From: JAVBNU01 sp964617065
GTDB taxonomy: Bacteria > Cyanobacteriota > Vampirovibrionia > Gastranaerophilales > Gastranaerophilaceae
DNA length: 20,621 bases
Assembly (NCBI GenBank): GCA_964617065.1
Contig: CAZTVM010000025.1
Location: 1-20,621 of the forward strand
Direction: 5' to 3'
Under the pieces are notes generated by a model, which saw nothing but the letters and a program-made list of their open reading frames with translations, was not told the DNA's origin and did no database searches. The position numbers were made by a program, and so were the translations under genes. This document shows positions 1 to 7,053 of the stretch, piece after piece; positions within the stretch are counted from its first letter, which is position 1, and the number at the start of each line of letters is the position of its first letter.

Positions 1-292
1 TATCATCTTTTTTGTTCAAAACTGCGTCTTTAATAAATTTCACGCCGAGAAGTATAAAGATAACTGCAGCAATCCAAGTAGCAAATATATTGACATAGGA
101 ATAAATTATATTTGCGAAGTACCAACCGACTACCGGCATCAAAAATTGAAAAAAGCCAACGAAAAAGGCGAGAAAAAACGAATTTTTGCGTTTGTTTTCT
201 ATAAAAATCAAACCTTGTGAAAATGATACTATCATTGCATCTATCGACAATGCCACTGCTAAAATAAAACTATCTATGAACAAATTTGACAT
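1..292 (-). CDS. mntP: MntP-family manganese efflux pump, N-terminal part (runs off the left edge)
   Basis: The 97 visible residues are hydrophobic and match the start of the MntP (DUF204/YebN) family, membrane exporters that protect cells from excess Mn2+. The first helix carries LAVALSIDAMIVSFSQGL, where the conserved small residues and Asp of the family lie. The second has FFVGFFQFLMPVVGWYFA, with the family's Phe/Gln/Pro/Gly-Trp pattern, and a third helix follows. The C-terminal half lies outside the window. The ATG at 292 begins one base after the kinase stop codon, so the two genes are almost certainly co-transcribed and translationally coupled; there is only a weak A-rich ribosome site. 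Family assignment is by recognised motifs. The substrate (manganese) is known for the family and inferred here. Confidence 0.8.
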   Translation of the reverse strand, partial: MSNLFIDSFILAVALSIDAMIVSFSQGLIFIENKRKNSFFLAFFVGFFQFLMPVVGWYFANIIYSYVNIFATWIAAVIFILLGVKFIKDAVLNKKDD

Positions 293-293
293 A

Positions 294-1349
294 TTAACAA
301 ATCTTTTGCGCTGAAATAACTTTAAATTCAGGATAATTTAACAACTTTTCTTCAATTTGAGCAAACGTCAAAAAGCCTTCTTGAGCTCCAAAATGTTCTA
401 CAACAGAAGCTGCATTGACAGACGCAAATTTTAACGATTTTTCAATATTCCAGTTGCTATCCTCAAGTGTAGCAACAAAAGTCGATGAAAATGCGTCACC
501 TGCACCGAGTGTAGAAGTAACTTTCGCTGGAAATTCAGGGCACACGTAATACATTTTGCCATCGAAAGCATACGCACCTTTGCGCCCATCTGTGAGTATA
601 ACTATTTTTGCGTGAGTAGATTTTATTTGTTTCATCATTTCAGCAATATCTGGGTGAATTAGGCAGTCAGAGAATTTTTCGTCCTTTGTGTCCGGACGAA
701 GAACAATGGACGTATACATAGAGGCTTCTTCCACATTCATTACTACGACTTCCGCAGTTTGTAAGATTTTCTCGAGATGTTTTACACCTCGTTTAATGCT
801 GGTTGTACCAACATTTATAGCCATATTTACATCATGTTCTTCTGCAAATTGAGCAATGCTGTCTAAAACATCATTTGTATCGCCGTTCAATGGTGCAATA
901 TAAAGCCATTTTGAATTTTTAATTGCTTCAAAATTAATATCTCTATCTGAAATAGTGGCATTTGTGCCTCTATGAGCCAGAACAGTTCTATCGCCCTGAA
1001 AACTTAGTAGAATTATCGAAAATCCAGATGTTTCATTCTCAACTTGAATAATATTTGATTTATCAATTTTTGTGTCTTCGATGACTTTCAAGATTGCTTT
1101 TGCATAAAAATCATTCCCAATTTTGACTATTGTGGAAGCGTTTAAGCCTAAATTTTTGAAATTAGCCGCAGTGTTTACAGCGCCACCTCCAACGGCGAAA
1201 GAAAATTCGTCTATCTCAAGCTTAGAACCATAAGGGAACGCCATAAACTCAGTAGAACGCTGTTTTTGCGCTACTGAAACAATACTTGCAGAATCACTTT
1301 GGACAAATACATCCACCGTAGCGCTTCCTATTGTTATCACATCAAACAT
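294..1349 (-). CDS. PfkB/ribokinase-family carbohydrate (or nucleoside) kinase
   Basis: A 351-aa cytoplasmic kinase that transfers phosphate from ATP to a sugar or nucleoside hydroxyl. It has both PfkB signatures: the N-terminal substrate-side glycine motif GGGAVNTAANF (about residues 54-64) and the C-terminal TLGAGDAFSSTF (about 280-291), whose GAGD aspartate at about 285 is the catalytic base. Length is typical for adenosine-kinase or ribokinase relatives. I chose the ATG at 1349 because AAGAGG lies five bases before it; a GTG at 1355 would place the Shine-Dalgarno against the start codon. A candidate promoter on the minus strand (TTAACC at 1403-1398, TATAAT at 1380-1375) overlaps a palindrome that could be an operator. 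It is followed directly by mntP. The exact substrate cannot be told from the sequence. Confidence 0.9.
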   Translation of the reverse strand: MFDVITIGSATVDVFVQSDSASIVSVAQKQRSTEFMAFPYGSKLEIDEFSFAVGGGAVNTAANFKNLGLNASTIVKIGNDFYAKAILKVIEDTKIDKSNIIQVENETSGFSIILLSFQGDRTVLAHRGTNATISDRDINFEAIKNSKWLYIAPLNGDTNDVLDSIAQFAEEHDVNMAINVGTTSIKRGVKHLEKILQTAEVVVMNVEEASMYTSIVLRPDTKDEKFSDCLIHPDIAEMMKQIKSTHAKIVILTDGRKGAYAFDGKMYYVCPEFPAKVTSTLGAGDAFSSTFVATLEDSNWNIEKSLKFASVNAASVVEHFGAQEGFLTFAQIEEKLLNYPEFKVISAQKIC

Positions 1350-1362
1350 ATTCACCTCTTAA

Positions 1363-1378
1363 TTATCATTAATGATTA
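1363..1378. promoter_or_regulatory. AT-rich palindrome, candidate Fur/PerR-type operator
   Basis: ATCATTAATGAT at 1365-1376 is a perfect 12-bp palindrome. It extends to 1363-1378 with one mismatched pair. It lies between divergent genes, overlaps the likely pfkB -10 (minus-strand TATAAT, 1380-1375), and precedes desulfoferrodoxin and ferritin. Genes for superoxide defence and iron storage are common targets of Fur-family regulators (Fur, PerR), whose sites are AT-rich palindromes of this size. The site is not a textbook Fur box: the half-sites face the opposite way around the centre. The regulator is therefore an inference. Confidence 0.45.
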
Positions 1379-1403
1379 TAATATAAATATATTTTTTGGT
1401 TAA
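1375..1403 (-). promoter_or_regulatory. Candidate sigma-70-type promoter for the pfkB-mntP operon
   Basis: On the minus strand, TTAACC (1403-1398) is separated by 17 bp from a perfect TATAAT (1380-1375). Transcription would start near 1368, leaving a leader of about 19 bases that contains the AAGAGG ribosome site. The -10 overlaps the palindrome, so a protein bound there would block this promoter. Confidence 0.5.
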
Positions 1404-1471
1404 TTCTTTTGTCTGATGTAATCTTTCAAAATCTACAGAATATTAAGTATGACAGAAATAGGAGGTTTAAT

Positions 1472-1867
1472 ATGACAGAATTAATGCAATTATACAAATG
1501 TGACAAGTGTGGGAATATAGTTGAAATAGTGCACCCAGGCTCAGGTGAACTCGTATGCTGCGGTTTACCGATGATTTTACTCAAAGAACATACAAACGAC
1601 GACGAGATGAATGAAAAACATGTCCCTGTCTACTCGTTTGAAGACGGAAAAAAAATGATAAGAGTGGGTAGTTTTGCTCATCCGATGGACGACAATCATT
1701 TTATAATGTTCATTGAGGCAATATCTCCTGACAAAAAATATCTTAAAAGAAAATATTTAAGTCCACATGAAGTTGCTGAACTTGAATTAAAATGCGACTG
1801 TGCTAAAATTGAGGCGAGAGAACTATGCAATGTGCATGGTCTATGGAGGTCGCAAAATTATGAATAA
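1472..1867 (+). CDS. dfx: Desulfoferrodoxin (class I superoxide reductase)
   Basis: A 131-aa cytoplasmic non-heme iron protein that reduces superoxide to peroxide without releasing oxygen, typical of anaerobes. The N-terminal desulforedoxin domain has its four iron ligands C10, C13, C29 and C30. The catalytic domain keeps the functional EKHVP motif (E48, K49, H50), H70 and H76 in AHPMDDNH, and C119/H122 in CNVHGLW, giving the complete His4-Cys site. The start at 1472 is set by a strong AGGAGG at 1460-1465; the open frame extends upstream to 1409 but has no ribosome site there and would add 21 non-family residues. Its end overlaps the ferritin start by 8 bases. Two extra cysteines (C108, C110) lie just before the last iron ligands; whether they do anything is unknown. 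Confidence 0.95.
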   Translation: MTELMQLYKCDKCGNIVEIVHPGSGELVCCGLPMILLKEHTNDDEMNEKHVPVYSFEDGKKMIRVGSFAHPMDDNHFIMFIEAISPDKKYLKRKYLSPHEVAELELKCDCAKIEARELCNVHGLWRSQNYE

Positions 1868-2363
1868 AAATGTCGAAGCCGCATTTAATGCACAAATTAA
1901 CAAAGAATTTTACTCAGCTTACTTGTATTTGTCTATGTCAACATATTTTCAAGACTTAGGTCTAGCAGGTTTTGCAAACTGGATGAAGGTTCAATTCGAA
2001 GAAGAAACATTCCACGCAATGAAAATGATTGCTTACGTCCAAAACCGTAGAGGGAAAGTTACTTTAGAAGCCATTGAAAAACCTGACTGCTGTTGGAATT
2101 CGCCGTTAGAAGTCTTTGAAAAGACATTAGAGCATGAAGAATACGTTACTAGTCGCATTTATGATTTAATGGACGTAGCTAAAGCGAACAATGACAAGTC
2201 TACTGAATCATTCTTAAGCTGGTTTATCGATGAACAAGTGGAAGAAGAATCAGCAGCCAGTGAAATTATTGACAAATTAAAATTAGTCGGAAAAGACGGC
2301 AACGCCATCTATATGATGAATGATGAATTTGCAACGAGAGTTTTCACTCCACCGGTTCAATAG
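1860..2363 (+). CDS. ftnA: Bacterial non-heme ferritin
   Basis: A 167-aa four-helix-bundle iron storage protein that oxidises Fe2+ at a ferroxidase centre and mineralises it in a 24-subunit shell. Ligands line up with bacterial FtnA: E16 in NKEFYSAYLYLS, E49 and H52 in EEETFH, E93/E94 in EHEEYVT, and Q126/E129 in DEQVEEE. No heme-ligand methionine pattern of bacterioferritin is evident. The ATG at 1860 is preceded by GGAGG (1845-1849) inside the end of dfx, and the genes overlap by 8 bases, so translation is coupled. Pairing iron storage with superoxide reductase suggests one oxidative-stress and iron operon. Confidence 0.95.
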   Translation: MNKNVEAAFNAQINKEFYSAYLYLSMSTYFQDLGLAGFANWMKVQFEEETFHAMKMIAYVQNRRGKVTLEAIEKPDCCWNSPLEVFEKTLEHEEYVTSRIYDLMDVAKANNDKSTESFLSWFIDEQVEEESAASEIIDKLKLVGKDGNAIYMMNDEFATRVFTPPVQ

Positions 2364-2371
2364 GCAGCTTC

Positions 2372-3391
2372 ATGCATATCTTGTCAGGCATGTCATATAA
2401 CGAAATAGAGAATTTGGTAGCAGAGCTTAACGGCTCTGCTTACCGTGCTAAACAAATTTACAAATGGCTATATCAAAAATCAGTTGCAAATATTGAAGAA
2501 ATGACAGATTTGCCGAAAGCTTTTCGAGAAGAATTTGCTAAAATAGCTTGCGTTTCAGCAATAACAATCAAGCAACGCCAAATAAGTGCTGACGGCACAG
2601 TAAAATATCTGTTGCAATTACCGGATAATGAGTGTGTAGAGACAGTGTTGATGCGTTTTGACAATCGTGCTAATCTAACAGCATGTGTCAGCTCTCAAGT
2701 CGGTTGCGCTTTAGGCTGTAAATTTTGCGTTACAGGCAAGCGAGGCTTCATCAGAAATTTATCACCATCTGAAATCATTGAACAAGTGCTAACAATACAA
2801 CGTGACACAAAGTTAAAAGTAACCAATATTGTCTTTATGGGACAAGGTGAACCATTGCTGAATTATGACAATGTAATGTCTGCTATAGAAATTTTTAATA
2901 AAGATTTCCATATTGGTGTTAGACGCATGACACTTTCGACTGCTGGAATAGTACCGGCTATAAACAAGCTTGCAGATGCTGATTTTCAGTCAACGTTAGC
3001 TATTTCAATGCATGCACCTACACATGTTTTACGAAAACAATTAATGCCTATCGAAGAAAAATATTCTCTCGAAAAACTTATTCCCGCATTGAAAAATTTC
3101 GTCGCTAAAACAGGACGGAGAGTGACTATTGAGTACATATTAATCAAAGATATAAACGATACACCTCAACATGCAAAACAATTAGCCGATTTAATTTATG
3201 ATTTTAAATGCAACATAAATTTGATTGTATACAACGAAAGCGACCATCCTGAATTTAAAAAACCATCGAAAAATGCAGTAATGAAATTCAAATATATACT
3301 TGAACACTCAGGGAAAAAAGCGACCGTCAGACTAGAACGAGGCGCAGATATTGACGCAGCTTGTGGTCAACTCAGTGGCAAAAATGCATAA
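2372..3391 (+). CDS. rlmN: Dual-specificity 23S rRNA/tRNA adenine-C2 methyltransferase RlmN
   Basis: A 339-aa radical-SAM enzyme that methylates C2 of A2503 in 23S rRNA and of A37 in some tRNAs. The [4Fe-4S] motif is C112, C116 and C119 (in GCALGCKFC). The first methyl-carrying cysteine lies in ACVSSQVGC at C105, and the C-terminal one in DIDAACGQL at C331. The N-terminal region with RAKQIYKWLYQK is the usual RNA-binding accessory domain. The start at 2372 gives a family-typical N-terminus; the ribosome site is weak (AGGCAG), with an 8-base gap after ferritin, so coupling to ftnA is likely. It ends 4 bases before the stop of convergent uvrB. Confidence 0.95.
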   Translation: MHILSGMSYNEIENLVAELNGSAYRAKQIYKWLYQKSVANIEEMTDLPKAFREEFAKIACVSAITIKQRQISADGTVKYLLQLPDNECVETVLMRFDNRANLTACVSSQVGCALGCKFCVTGKRGFIRNLSPSEIIEQVLTIQRDTKLKVTNIVFMGQGEPLLNYDNVMSAIEIFNKDFHIGVRRMTLSTAGIVPAINKLADADFQSTLAISMHAPTHVLRKQLMPIEEKYSLEKLIPALKNFVAKTGRRVTIEYILIKDINDTPQHAKQLADLIYDFKCNINLIVYNESDHPEFKKPSKNAVMKFKYILEHSGKKATVRLERGADIDAACGQLSGKNA

Positions 3392-3395
3392 CCTT

Positions 3396-5381
3396 TTATT
3401 TTATCATTTCACGCAATTTTTTTAATTTGTCACGAATTTCAGCAGCTCTCTCAAAATCCAGCAATTTCGCTGATTTGTGCATTTGTTTTTCGAGTTTGTC
3501 GATAAGTTTAGGCAAATCTTTTTTATCTAAATTCATCTCTACCATTTCTTCAGCAATGATATCGTCTAAATCACGATATGATGCCACCAATTGCAACAAA
3601 TTATTTTCTATTGGCTTTTTAATTGTTTGAGGAATAATGCCGTATTTTTTGTTGTATGCCATTTGAATTTCTCGTCGTCGTGCAGTGACATCGAGCGCTT
3701 TTTTCATACTATCAGTAATTTTATCAGCATACATGATTACTTTTGCACATGAATTACGAGCTGCACGACCTATAGTCTGTATTAAACTCGTTTCAGAACG
3801 CAAAAAGCCTTCTTTATCCGCATCCATAATAGCTACTAGCGCAACTTCAGGTATATCAAGACCTTCTCTCAGCAAATTTACACCAATCAAAATGTCAAAC
3901 GACCCCAGTCTTAAGTCTCGTAGTATTTCGACTCTTTCGATAGATTTTATTTCACTGTGCAAATAATTTGCTTTCAAACCGTTTTGCACCATATAATTAC
4001 ACAAATCTTCCGCCATTTTCTTTGTAAGTGTCGTGACTAAAATTCGATGACCGCTTTCTTTTGTTTTATTAATTTCTTCGATTAAATCATCTACTTGACA
4101 TGCTGTTTTCCTTACAAAAATTTCAGGGTCCAACAGCCCTGTAGGACGAATAATTTGCTCGACTAAATTCTGTGAAGTTGATTTTTCAAACTCCGAAGGC
4201 GTAGCTGAAACATATATTTTTTGATTAACTCTATCAAAAAATTCTTCGTTTTTCAACGGTCGATTGTCTTTCGCAGAGGGTAATCGAAAGCCGTAATTAA
4301 CTAAAACCTCTTTTCTTGCTTGGTCACCATGGTACATACCTTTTAGTTGAGGGAGTGTAACATGCGACTCATCGACTACTACTAAAAAATCTTTTTTAAA
4401 ATAATCTAAAAGTGTAGAAGGTGCGCTACCTTGTTTTCTACGTTCTATTATGCGTGAATAATTTTCTATACCACTGCAATAACCCATTTCTTTAATCATC
4501 TCTATATCATAATTTACTCGTTGCTCCAATCGTTGCGCCTCAACGATTTTATTTTCAGAATTTAATACAGCTAATCGTGACGTCAATTCAGTCCTAATTA
4601 ATTTTATTGTTTCTTCTAAATTCTCATCATAAGACAAATAATGAACTGCAGGGAAAATGACAACTTCTTTTGGGATTTCTAAAATTTCGCCTGTCATTTG
4701 GTCTACACGACTGATTTTTTCAACCTCATCACCAAACAAACTAATTCTTGTAATGACTTTTTCGTAACTCGGCATAATTTCTATAATATCACCACGAGCT
4801 CTAAACGCTCCTCGTTTTAATTCTAAATCATTACGAGAATATTGCGCAGATACAAAATCCGCCAAAAGATTTTTTTTGATATAGGTTTCACCCTCTTTTA
4901 TCGTTATTGCGCCTTTAAAATAATTTTCAGGCAGTCCTAAGCCGTAAATACAACTCACTGAAGCTACGACGATAACATCATCTCTTGTATACAAACTACG
5001 AGTGGTATTATGACGAAGTCTATCTATTTCATCGTTAATTGTTGCAGATTTTTCAATATACGTGTCTGTCCTTGGAATATAAGCCTCCGGCTGATAGAAG
5101 TCATAATAACTTATAAAATACTCAACAGCATTTTCCGGAAAAAGTTCCCTAAATTCGTTGTATAATTGTGCAGCTAGCGTTTTGTTATGAGCAATTACCA
5201 ATGTCGGTTTCTGTACTTTTTCAATTACATTTGCAATAGTAAAAGTTTTACCTGAACCTGTTATCCCTAGCAATACTTGACTGTCTAAGCCTTCATTTAT
5301 ACCCTTCACTAGTGAATTTATGGCTTCAGGTTGATCTCCGGCAGGTCTGTGTTTTGAATGTATTTTAAATAAATTTCCCAT
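3396..5381 (-). CDS. uvrB: UvrABC nucleotide excision repair protein UvrB
   Basis: A 661-aa helicase-like damage-verification subunit that UvrA loads on DNA and that recruits UvrC. Visible elements are Walker A GITGSGKT (39-46), the beta-hairpin region YYDFYQPEAYIP (about 92-103), the VVDESH Walker B, a C-terminal helicase half with GRAARN, and the UVR domain (LDFERAAEIRDKLKKL) that binds UvrC. Length is normal. There is no Shine-Dalgarno before the ATG at 5381; a promoter -10 lies six bases upstream, pointing to a leaderless transcript. The stop lies 4 bases from that of convergent rlmN, leaving no room for a terminator between them. Confidence 0.97.
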   Translation of the reverse strand: MGNLFKIHSKHRPAGDQPEAINSLVKGINEGLDSQVLLGITGSGKTFTIANVIEKVQKPTLVIAHNKTLAAQLYNEFRELFPENAVEYFISYYDFYQPEAYIPRTDTYIEKSATINDEIDRLRHNTTRSLYTRDDVIVVASVSCIYGLGLPENYFKGAITIKEGETYIKKNLLADFVSAQYSRNDLELKRGAFRARGDIIEIMPSYEKVITRISLFGDEVEKISRVDQMTGEILEIPKEVVIFPAVHYLSYDENLEETIKLIRTELTSRLAVLNSENKIVEAQRLEQRVNYDIEMIKEMGYCSGIENYSRIIERRKQGSAPSTLLDYFKKDFLVVVDESHVTLPQLKGMYHGDQARKEVLVNYGFRLPSAKDNRPLKNEEFFDRVNQKIYVSATPSEFEKSTSQNLVEQIIRPTGLLDPEIFVRKTACQVDDLIEEINKTKESGHRILVTTLTKKMAEDLCNYMVQNGLKANYLHSEIKSIERVEILRDLRLGSFDILIGVNLLREGLDIPEVALVAIMDADKEGFLRSETSLIQTIGRAARNSCAKVIMYADKITDSMKKALDVTARRREIQMAYNKKYGIIPQTIKKPIENNLLQLVASYRDLDDIIAEEMVEMNLDKKDLPKLIDKLEKQMHKSAKLLDFERAAEIRDKLKKLREMIK

Positions 5382-5387
5382 AATTAA

Positions 5388-5415
5388 AGTATAGTATACA
5401 GCAACAAAAACTCAA
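5388..5415 (-). promoter_or_regulatory. uvrB promoter predicted to give a leaderless mRNA
   Basis: On the minus strand, TTGAGT (5415-5410), a 16-bp spacer and TATACT (5393-5388) are followed by exactly six bases and the uvrB ATG at 5381. A start 7 bases past the -10 falls on the A of the ATG. An overlapping TATACT (5398-5393) would give a leader of about five bases. Neither leaves room for a ribosome site, and none is visible. Confidence 0.6.
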
Positions 5416-5430
5416 ATATACTAATTATTT

Positions 5431-5829
5431 TTAAAAGCGTTCAATTTCAGCAATAGTCTTTTTCAAGCGTTTATTACATTGAGCTTCAGAGATTAATTTT
5501 TCTTTGTATTCACGAGCCCTAAGCAAAACTGACTTAGCAATAGTTGATAAAGAAAAATGATATCGAGTATGCCCATTTTTTAAAGTATCATCGAGCGCAC
5601 TTTGTATACTTTGTTCAACAAAACGATTATTTGAAGGAGAAAATATTCTTACAGTAAAAGTATCATTCGTGGGCAATTTTCTTTTACTTTTATTTATATG
5701 CAAAAGCGCAAATCTCAATTCTTCCCATCCTCTGTAGTCACGTGTTTCTTTTAAACGTTTAACTACGCTTTGAGGATTCACGCCAAAATTTCTTAAAATG
5801 CTATAATGTTTTGTTTTTATTGATGTCAT
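5431..5829 (-). CDS. Unrecognised basic protein of about 132 aa
   Basis: I do not recognise this protein. It is soluble, rich in Lys/Arg and largely helical in appearance. The N-terminal half contains a VNPQSVVKRLKETRDYRGWEEL-like helical stretch and the C-terminal third is a basic helix ending KRLKKTIAEIERF. There is no signal peptide or membrane segment. The start is uncertain. ATG 5829 has a -10-like TACATT (5841-5836) exactly six bases upstream; an in-frame ATG at 5859 would add ten residues and also lacks a Shine-Dalgarno. It lies between maf and uvrB on the same strand. The high basic charge would suit nucleic acid binding, but that is a guess. Confidence 0.65.
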   Translation of the reverse strand: MTSIKTKHYSILRNFGVNPQSVVKRLKETRDYRGWEELRFALLHINKSKRKLPTNDTFTVRIFSPSNNRFVEQSIQSALDDTLKNGHTRYHFSLSTIAKSVLLRAREYKEKLISEAQCNKRLKKTIAEIERF

Positions 5830-5890
5830 ATTTTTAATGTAATTATTAACTAATAACATTAATACAAAATACGTGAATATAAAAAGTTGC

Positions 5891-6445
5891 TTATTTCAAT
5901 AATTCTTGTAACGTTTCACAAGGGAAACCGACAATGTTGTCGAAATATCCAACTATAGTTTTTACAAAATAATCAGGTAGCTCCTGTATTCCATACGCTC
6001 CTGCTTTATCTACAGGATTAAATTTTTCAATGTAATCTAAAATTTGTTCATCAGAAAGATTATTAAAAGTAACTTCGCTTGTCGTCGATTTGATACGTTT
6101 ATAAGGCACTATCGGATGTAAAACACACATCGATGTAACAACAATATGAGTGCGATTATTTAACATTTTTAACATTTTAATTGCTTCATTTTTGTCAAAA
6201 GGTTTACCTAGAATTTTTTTATCCACAACAACTACTGTATCAGCACCAATTATAATTTTGTTCTTTGTATTTTCGTTTAACAAAGATTTCGCTTTGTTAT
6301 ATGCCAAATTTTCAATAAGCTCATAGCTGAAAATATCCGTATCTAAATTTTCCTCAAAATCAGGCGATACAACACAAAAATCGTATCCTGCTTTTTTCAA
6401 TAAATCTTTTCGCCTTGGCGAATTTGACGCTAAAATAATTTCCAT
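5891..6445 (-). CDS. maf: Maf-family nucleoside triphosphate pyrophosphatase
   Basis: A 184-aa house-cleaning enzyme of the Maf/YhdE family that hydrolyses dTTP, UTP or modified NTPs to the monophosphate and pyrophosphate. The N-terminal ASNSPRR motif (residues 6-12), the central GADTVVVVD with its metal/base-recognition Asp, and the C-terminal KAGAYGIQE are all present. I chose ATG 6445 because ILASNSPRR begins three residues later as in the family; the frame extends to 6487, but that would add 14 residues encoded inside a terminator hairpin. No Shine-Dalgarno is visible; TATCAT (6457-6452) lies six bases before the ATG, consistent with a leaderless message. Confidence 0.92.
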   Translation of the reverse strand: MEIILASNSPRRKDLLKKAGYDFCVVSPDFEENLDTDIFSYELIENLAYNKAKSLLNENTKNKIIIGADTVVVVDKKILGKPFDKNEAIKMLKMLNNRTHIVVTSMCVLHPIVPYKRIKSTTSEVTFNNLSDEQILDYIEKFNPVDKAGAYGIQELPDYFVKTIVGYFDNIVGFPCETLQELLK

Positions 6446-6451
6446 AATTTT

Positions 6452-6457
6452 ATGATA
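6452..6457 (-). promoter_or_regulatory. -10-like element six bases before maf
   Basis: Minus-strand TATCAT at 6457-6452 is followed by AAAATT and then the maf ATG. The -35 is poor and would fall in the arm of the upstream terminator. Support comes mainly from the identical spacing seen at uvrB and at the 9770 permease. Confidence 0.4.
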
Positions 6458-6467
6458 ACTTAAACAT

Positions 6468-6501
6468 AAAAACAACAGCACATCCAAGTGCTGTTGTTTT
6501 T
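6468..6501 (-). terminator. Strong intrinsic terminator of the 78-aa gene
   Basis: A perfect 14-bp inverted repeat (AAAAACAACAGCAC at 6468-6481 and its complement at 6488-6501) surrounds a six-base loop (6482-6487). Runs of A and T flank the stem, so it could work in both directions. It lies just after the stop of the minus-strand gene at 6514 and before maf, so maf needs its own promoter. Confidence 0.9.
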
Positions 6502-6513
6502 TATAATTATTAT

Positions 6514-6750
6514 TTATGCTGGTAAACTCGATCGATAATTAGCCGAACTTGAATTAACCTTAGAACAAACATTTTTCAATTTATTTCGTAAATCGAGCAT
6601 AGTCCTGTGCATATCAGCATAGTCATTCATCGCCCCTAACATTTCGTCAGGATCTACCATCGATGGTAAATTATCATAATTATTTACCTTCTCATTTGCA
6701 TACTTTTCCACAAGTAGCCTGTCAATATTATCTTTTGGACCAAGTGCCAT
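6514..6750 (-). CDS. Unrecognised small protein, 78 aa
   Basis: I do not recognise this protein. It is hydrophilic and predicted mostly helical, with an acidic middle (MVDPDEMLGAMNDYADMH) and a Ser-rich tail (KVNSSSANYRSSLPA). It has one cysteine and no signal or membrane segment. It is a convincing gene: the Shine-Dalgarno GAGGG (in 6762-6757) lies six bases before the ATG, and a strong terminator follows the stop. It is transcribed divergently from the riboswitch-led operon across a 303-bp intergenic region. Confidence 0.75.
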   Translation of the reverse strand: MALGPKDNIDRLLVEKYANEKVNNYDNLPSMVDPDEMLGAMNDYADMHRTMLDLRNKLKNVCSKVNSSSANYRSSLPA

Positions 6751-6891
6751 ATTTATCCCTCAAATTTTCTTTCTACTATATTAGTACCCTTATCTTATAT
6801 ATATAAAGTAAATATTTTTGAAAATATTGTCTTTATTTTAATTTTAGTTTACAAAAAGTTACACATAATATAAAAAAAAGAATGTTTTTGC
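6751..6891. other. AT-rich divergent intergenic region
   Basis: This is the first half of a 303-bp stretch without a gene; the second half is the riboswitch-like leader. It holds the ribosome site of the minus-strand 78-aa gene (6757-6762), a minus-strand -10-like TATAGT (6780-6775) without a good -35, and an 8-bp inverted repeat with a 2-base centre (6811-6828). I see no small coding frame with a ribosome site. Confidence 0.6.
6811..6828. repeat. 18-bp palindrome in the divergent intergenic region
   Basis: AATATTTT at 6811-6818 and AAAATATT at 6821-6828 are perfect inverted copies around TG. The size suits a dimeric repressor operator for the divergent genes, but in A/T-only sequence chance is a real alternative. 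Confidence 0.35.
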
Positions 6892-6897
6892 TACAAT
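6889..6897 (+). promoter_or_regulatory. Extended -10 promoter of the riboswitch-led operon
   Basis: TGCTACAAT is an extended -10 (TGn followed by TACAAT at 6892-6897). No good -35 is visible, which is normal for this class. A start near 6904 would place the transcript 5' end just before the conserved AAGGGAA of the aptamer-like leader. The sigma-gene promoter at 11511 has nearly the same form (TGCTATAAT). Confidence 0.6.
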
Positions 6898-6901
6898 CAG
6901 T

Positions 6902-7053
6902 GAACAAATAAGGGAAGAAGGGTGTAAGTCCCACACTGAAGTGCAACCGTTATAGTCGGAATACTTAACAGCTTGTATTTGCCGCACATTTCGGTGATGC
7001 AGAATTAAAGTTTTTAAGTATCCTTACAGTGAGAGTCGAGTAAGGATTTTTTC
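6902..7053 (+). promoter_or_regulatory. Cobalamin-riboswitch-like leader RNA with an SD-sequestering hairpin
   Basis: The order AAGGGAA (from 6910), GGGTGTAAGTCCC (6920-6932), CACTG and GCAACCGT (6943-6950) matches the conserved core of cobalamin aptamers (GGGAA, GGTGnAAnTCC, CTG, GCnACnGT). A second domain is closed by ATACTTAA (6961-6968) pairing with TTAAGTAT (7014-7021) and holds a small hairpin (6980-7001). The expression platform follows: CCTTAC (7022-7027) pairs with GTAAGG (7040-7045). This buries the TAAGGA ribosome site (7041-7046), and T6 follows it seven bases before the ATG. I do not see the usual 3' B12-box sequence with CCTGCC, so this may be a shortened or variant class, and the ligand is inferred. 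Confidence 0.6.
7022..7052 (+). terminator. Hairpin plus T6: translation-blocking and possibly terminating
   Basis: A 6-bp stem (7022-7027 with 7040-7045) has a 12-base loop and is followed by A and six T residues (7047-7052). It resembles a short intrinsic terminator, but its 3' arm is also the Shine-Dalgarno of the next gene, so blocking ribosome access may be its main role. Its first two bases can instead extend the aptamer closing stem by pairing with GG at 6958-6959. Confidence 0.55.

Noticed and set aside
1409..1471. Upstream in-frame extension of desulfoferrodoxin
   Set aside because: It has no ribosome site and adds 21 residues foreign to the family, whereas AGGAGG sits just before the ATG at 1472.
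3685..3966. Plus-strand open frame antisense to uvrB
   Set aside because: It is the shadow of a strongly conserved gene; there is no ribosome site and the composition is that of a reverse-frame translation. The same applies to 3361-3630.
6446..6487. Longer maf start giving 14 extra hydrophobic residues
   Set aside because: It would place the start inside the terminator hairpin; the family begins right at ILASNSPRR.
6910..6960. FMN (RFN) or TPP riboswitch instead of a cobalamin-like one
   Set aside because: The GGGTGTAAGTCCC stem recalls FMN aptamers, but the AAGGGAA before it and GCAACCGT after it fit cobalamin aptamers. The FMN ACCGGCGG and TPP CTGAGA elements are absent.
6900..7053. Group II intron fragment
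   Set aside because: A few bases resemble intron domain sequences, but there is no domain V hairpin, no reverse transcriptase and no boundary motif.
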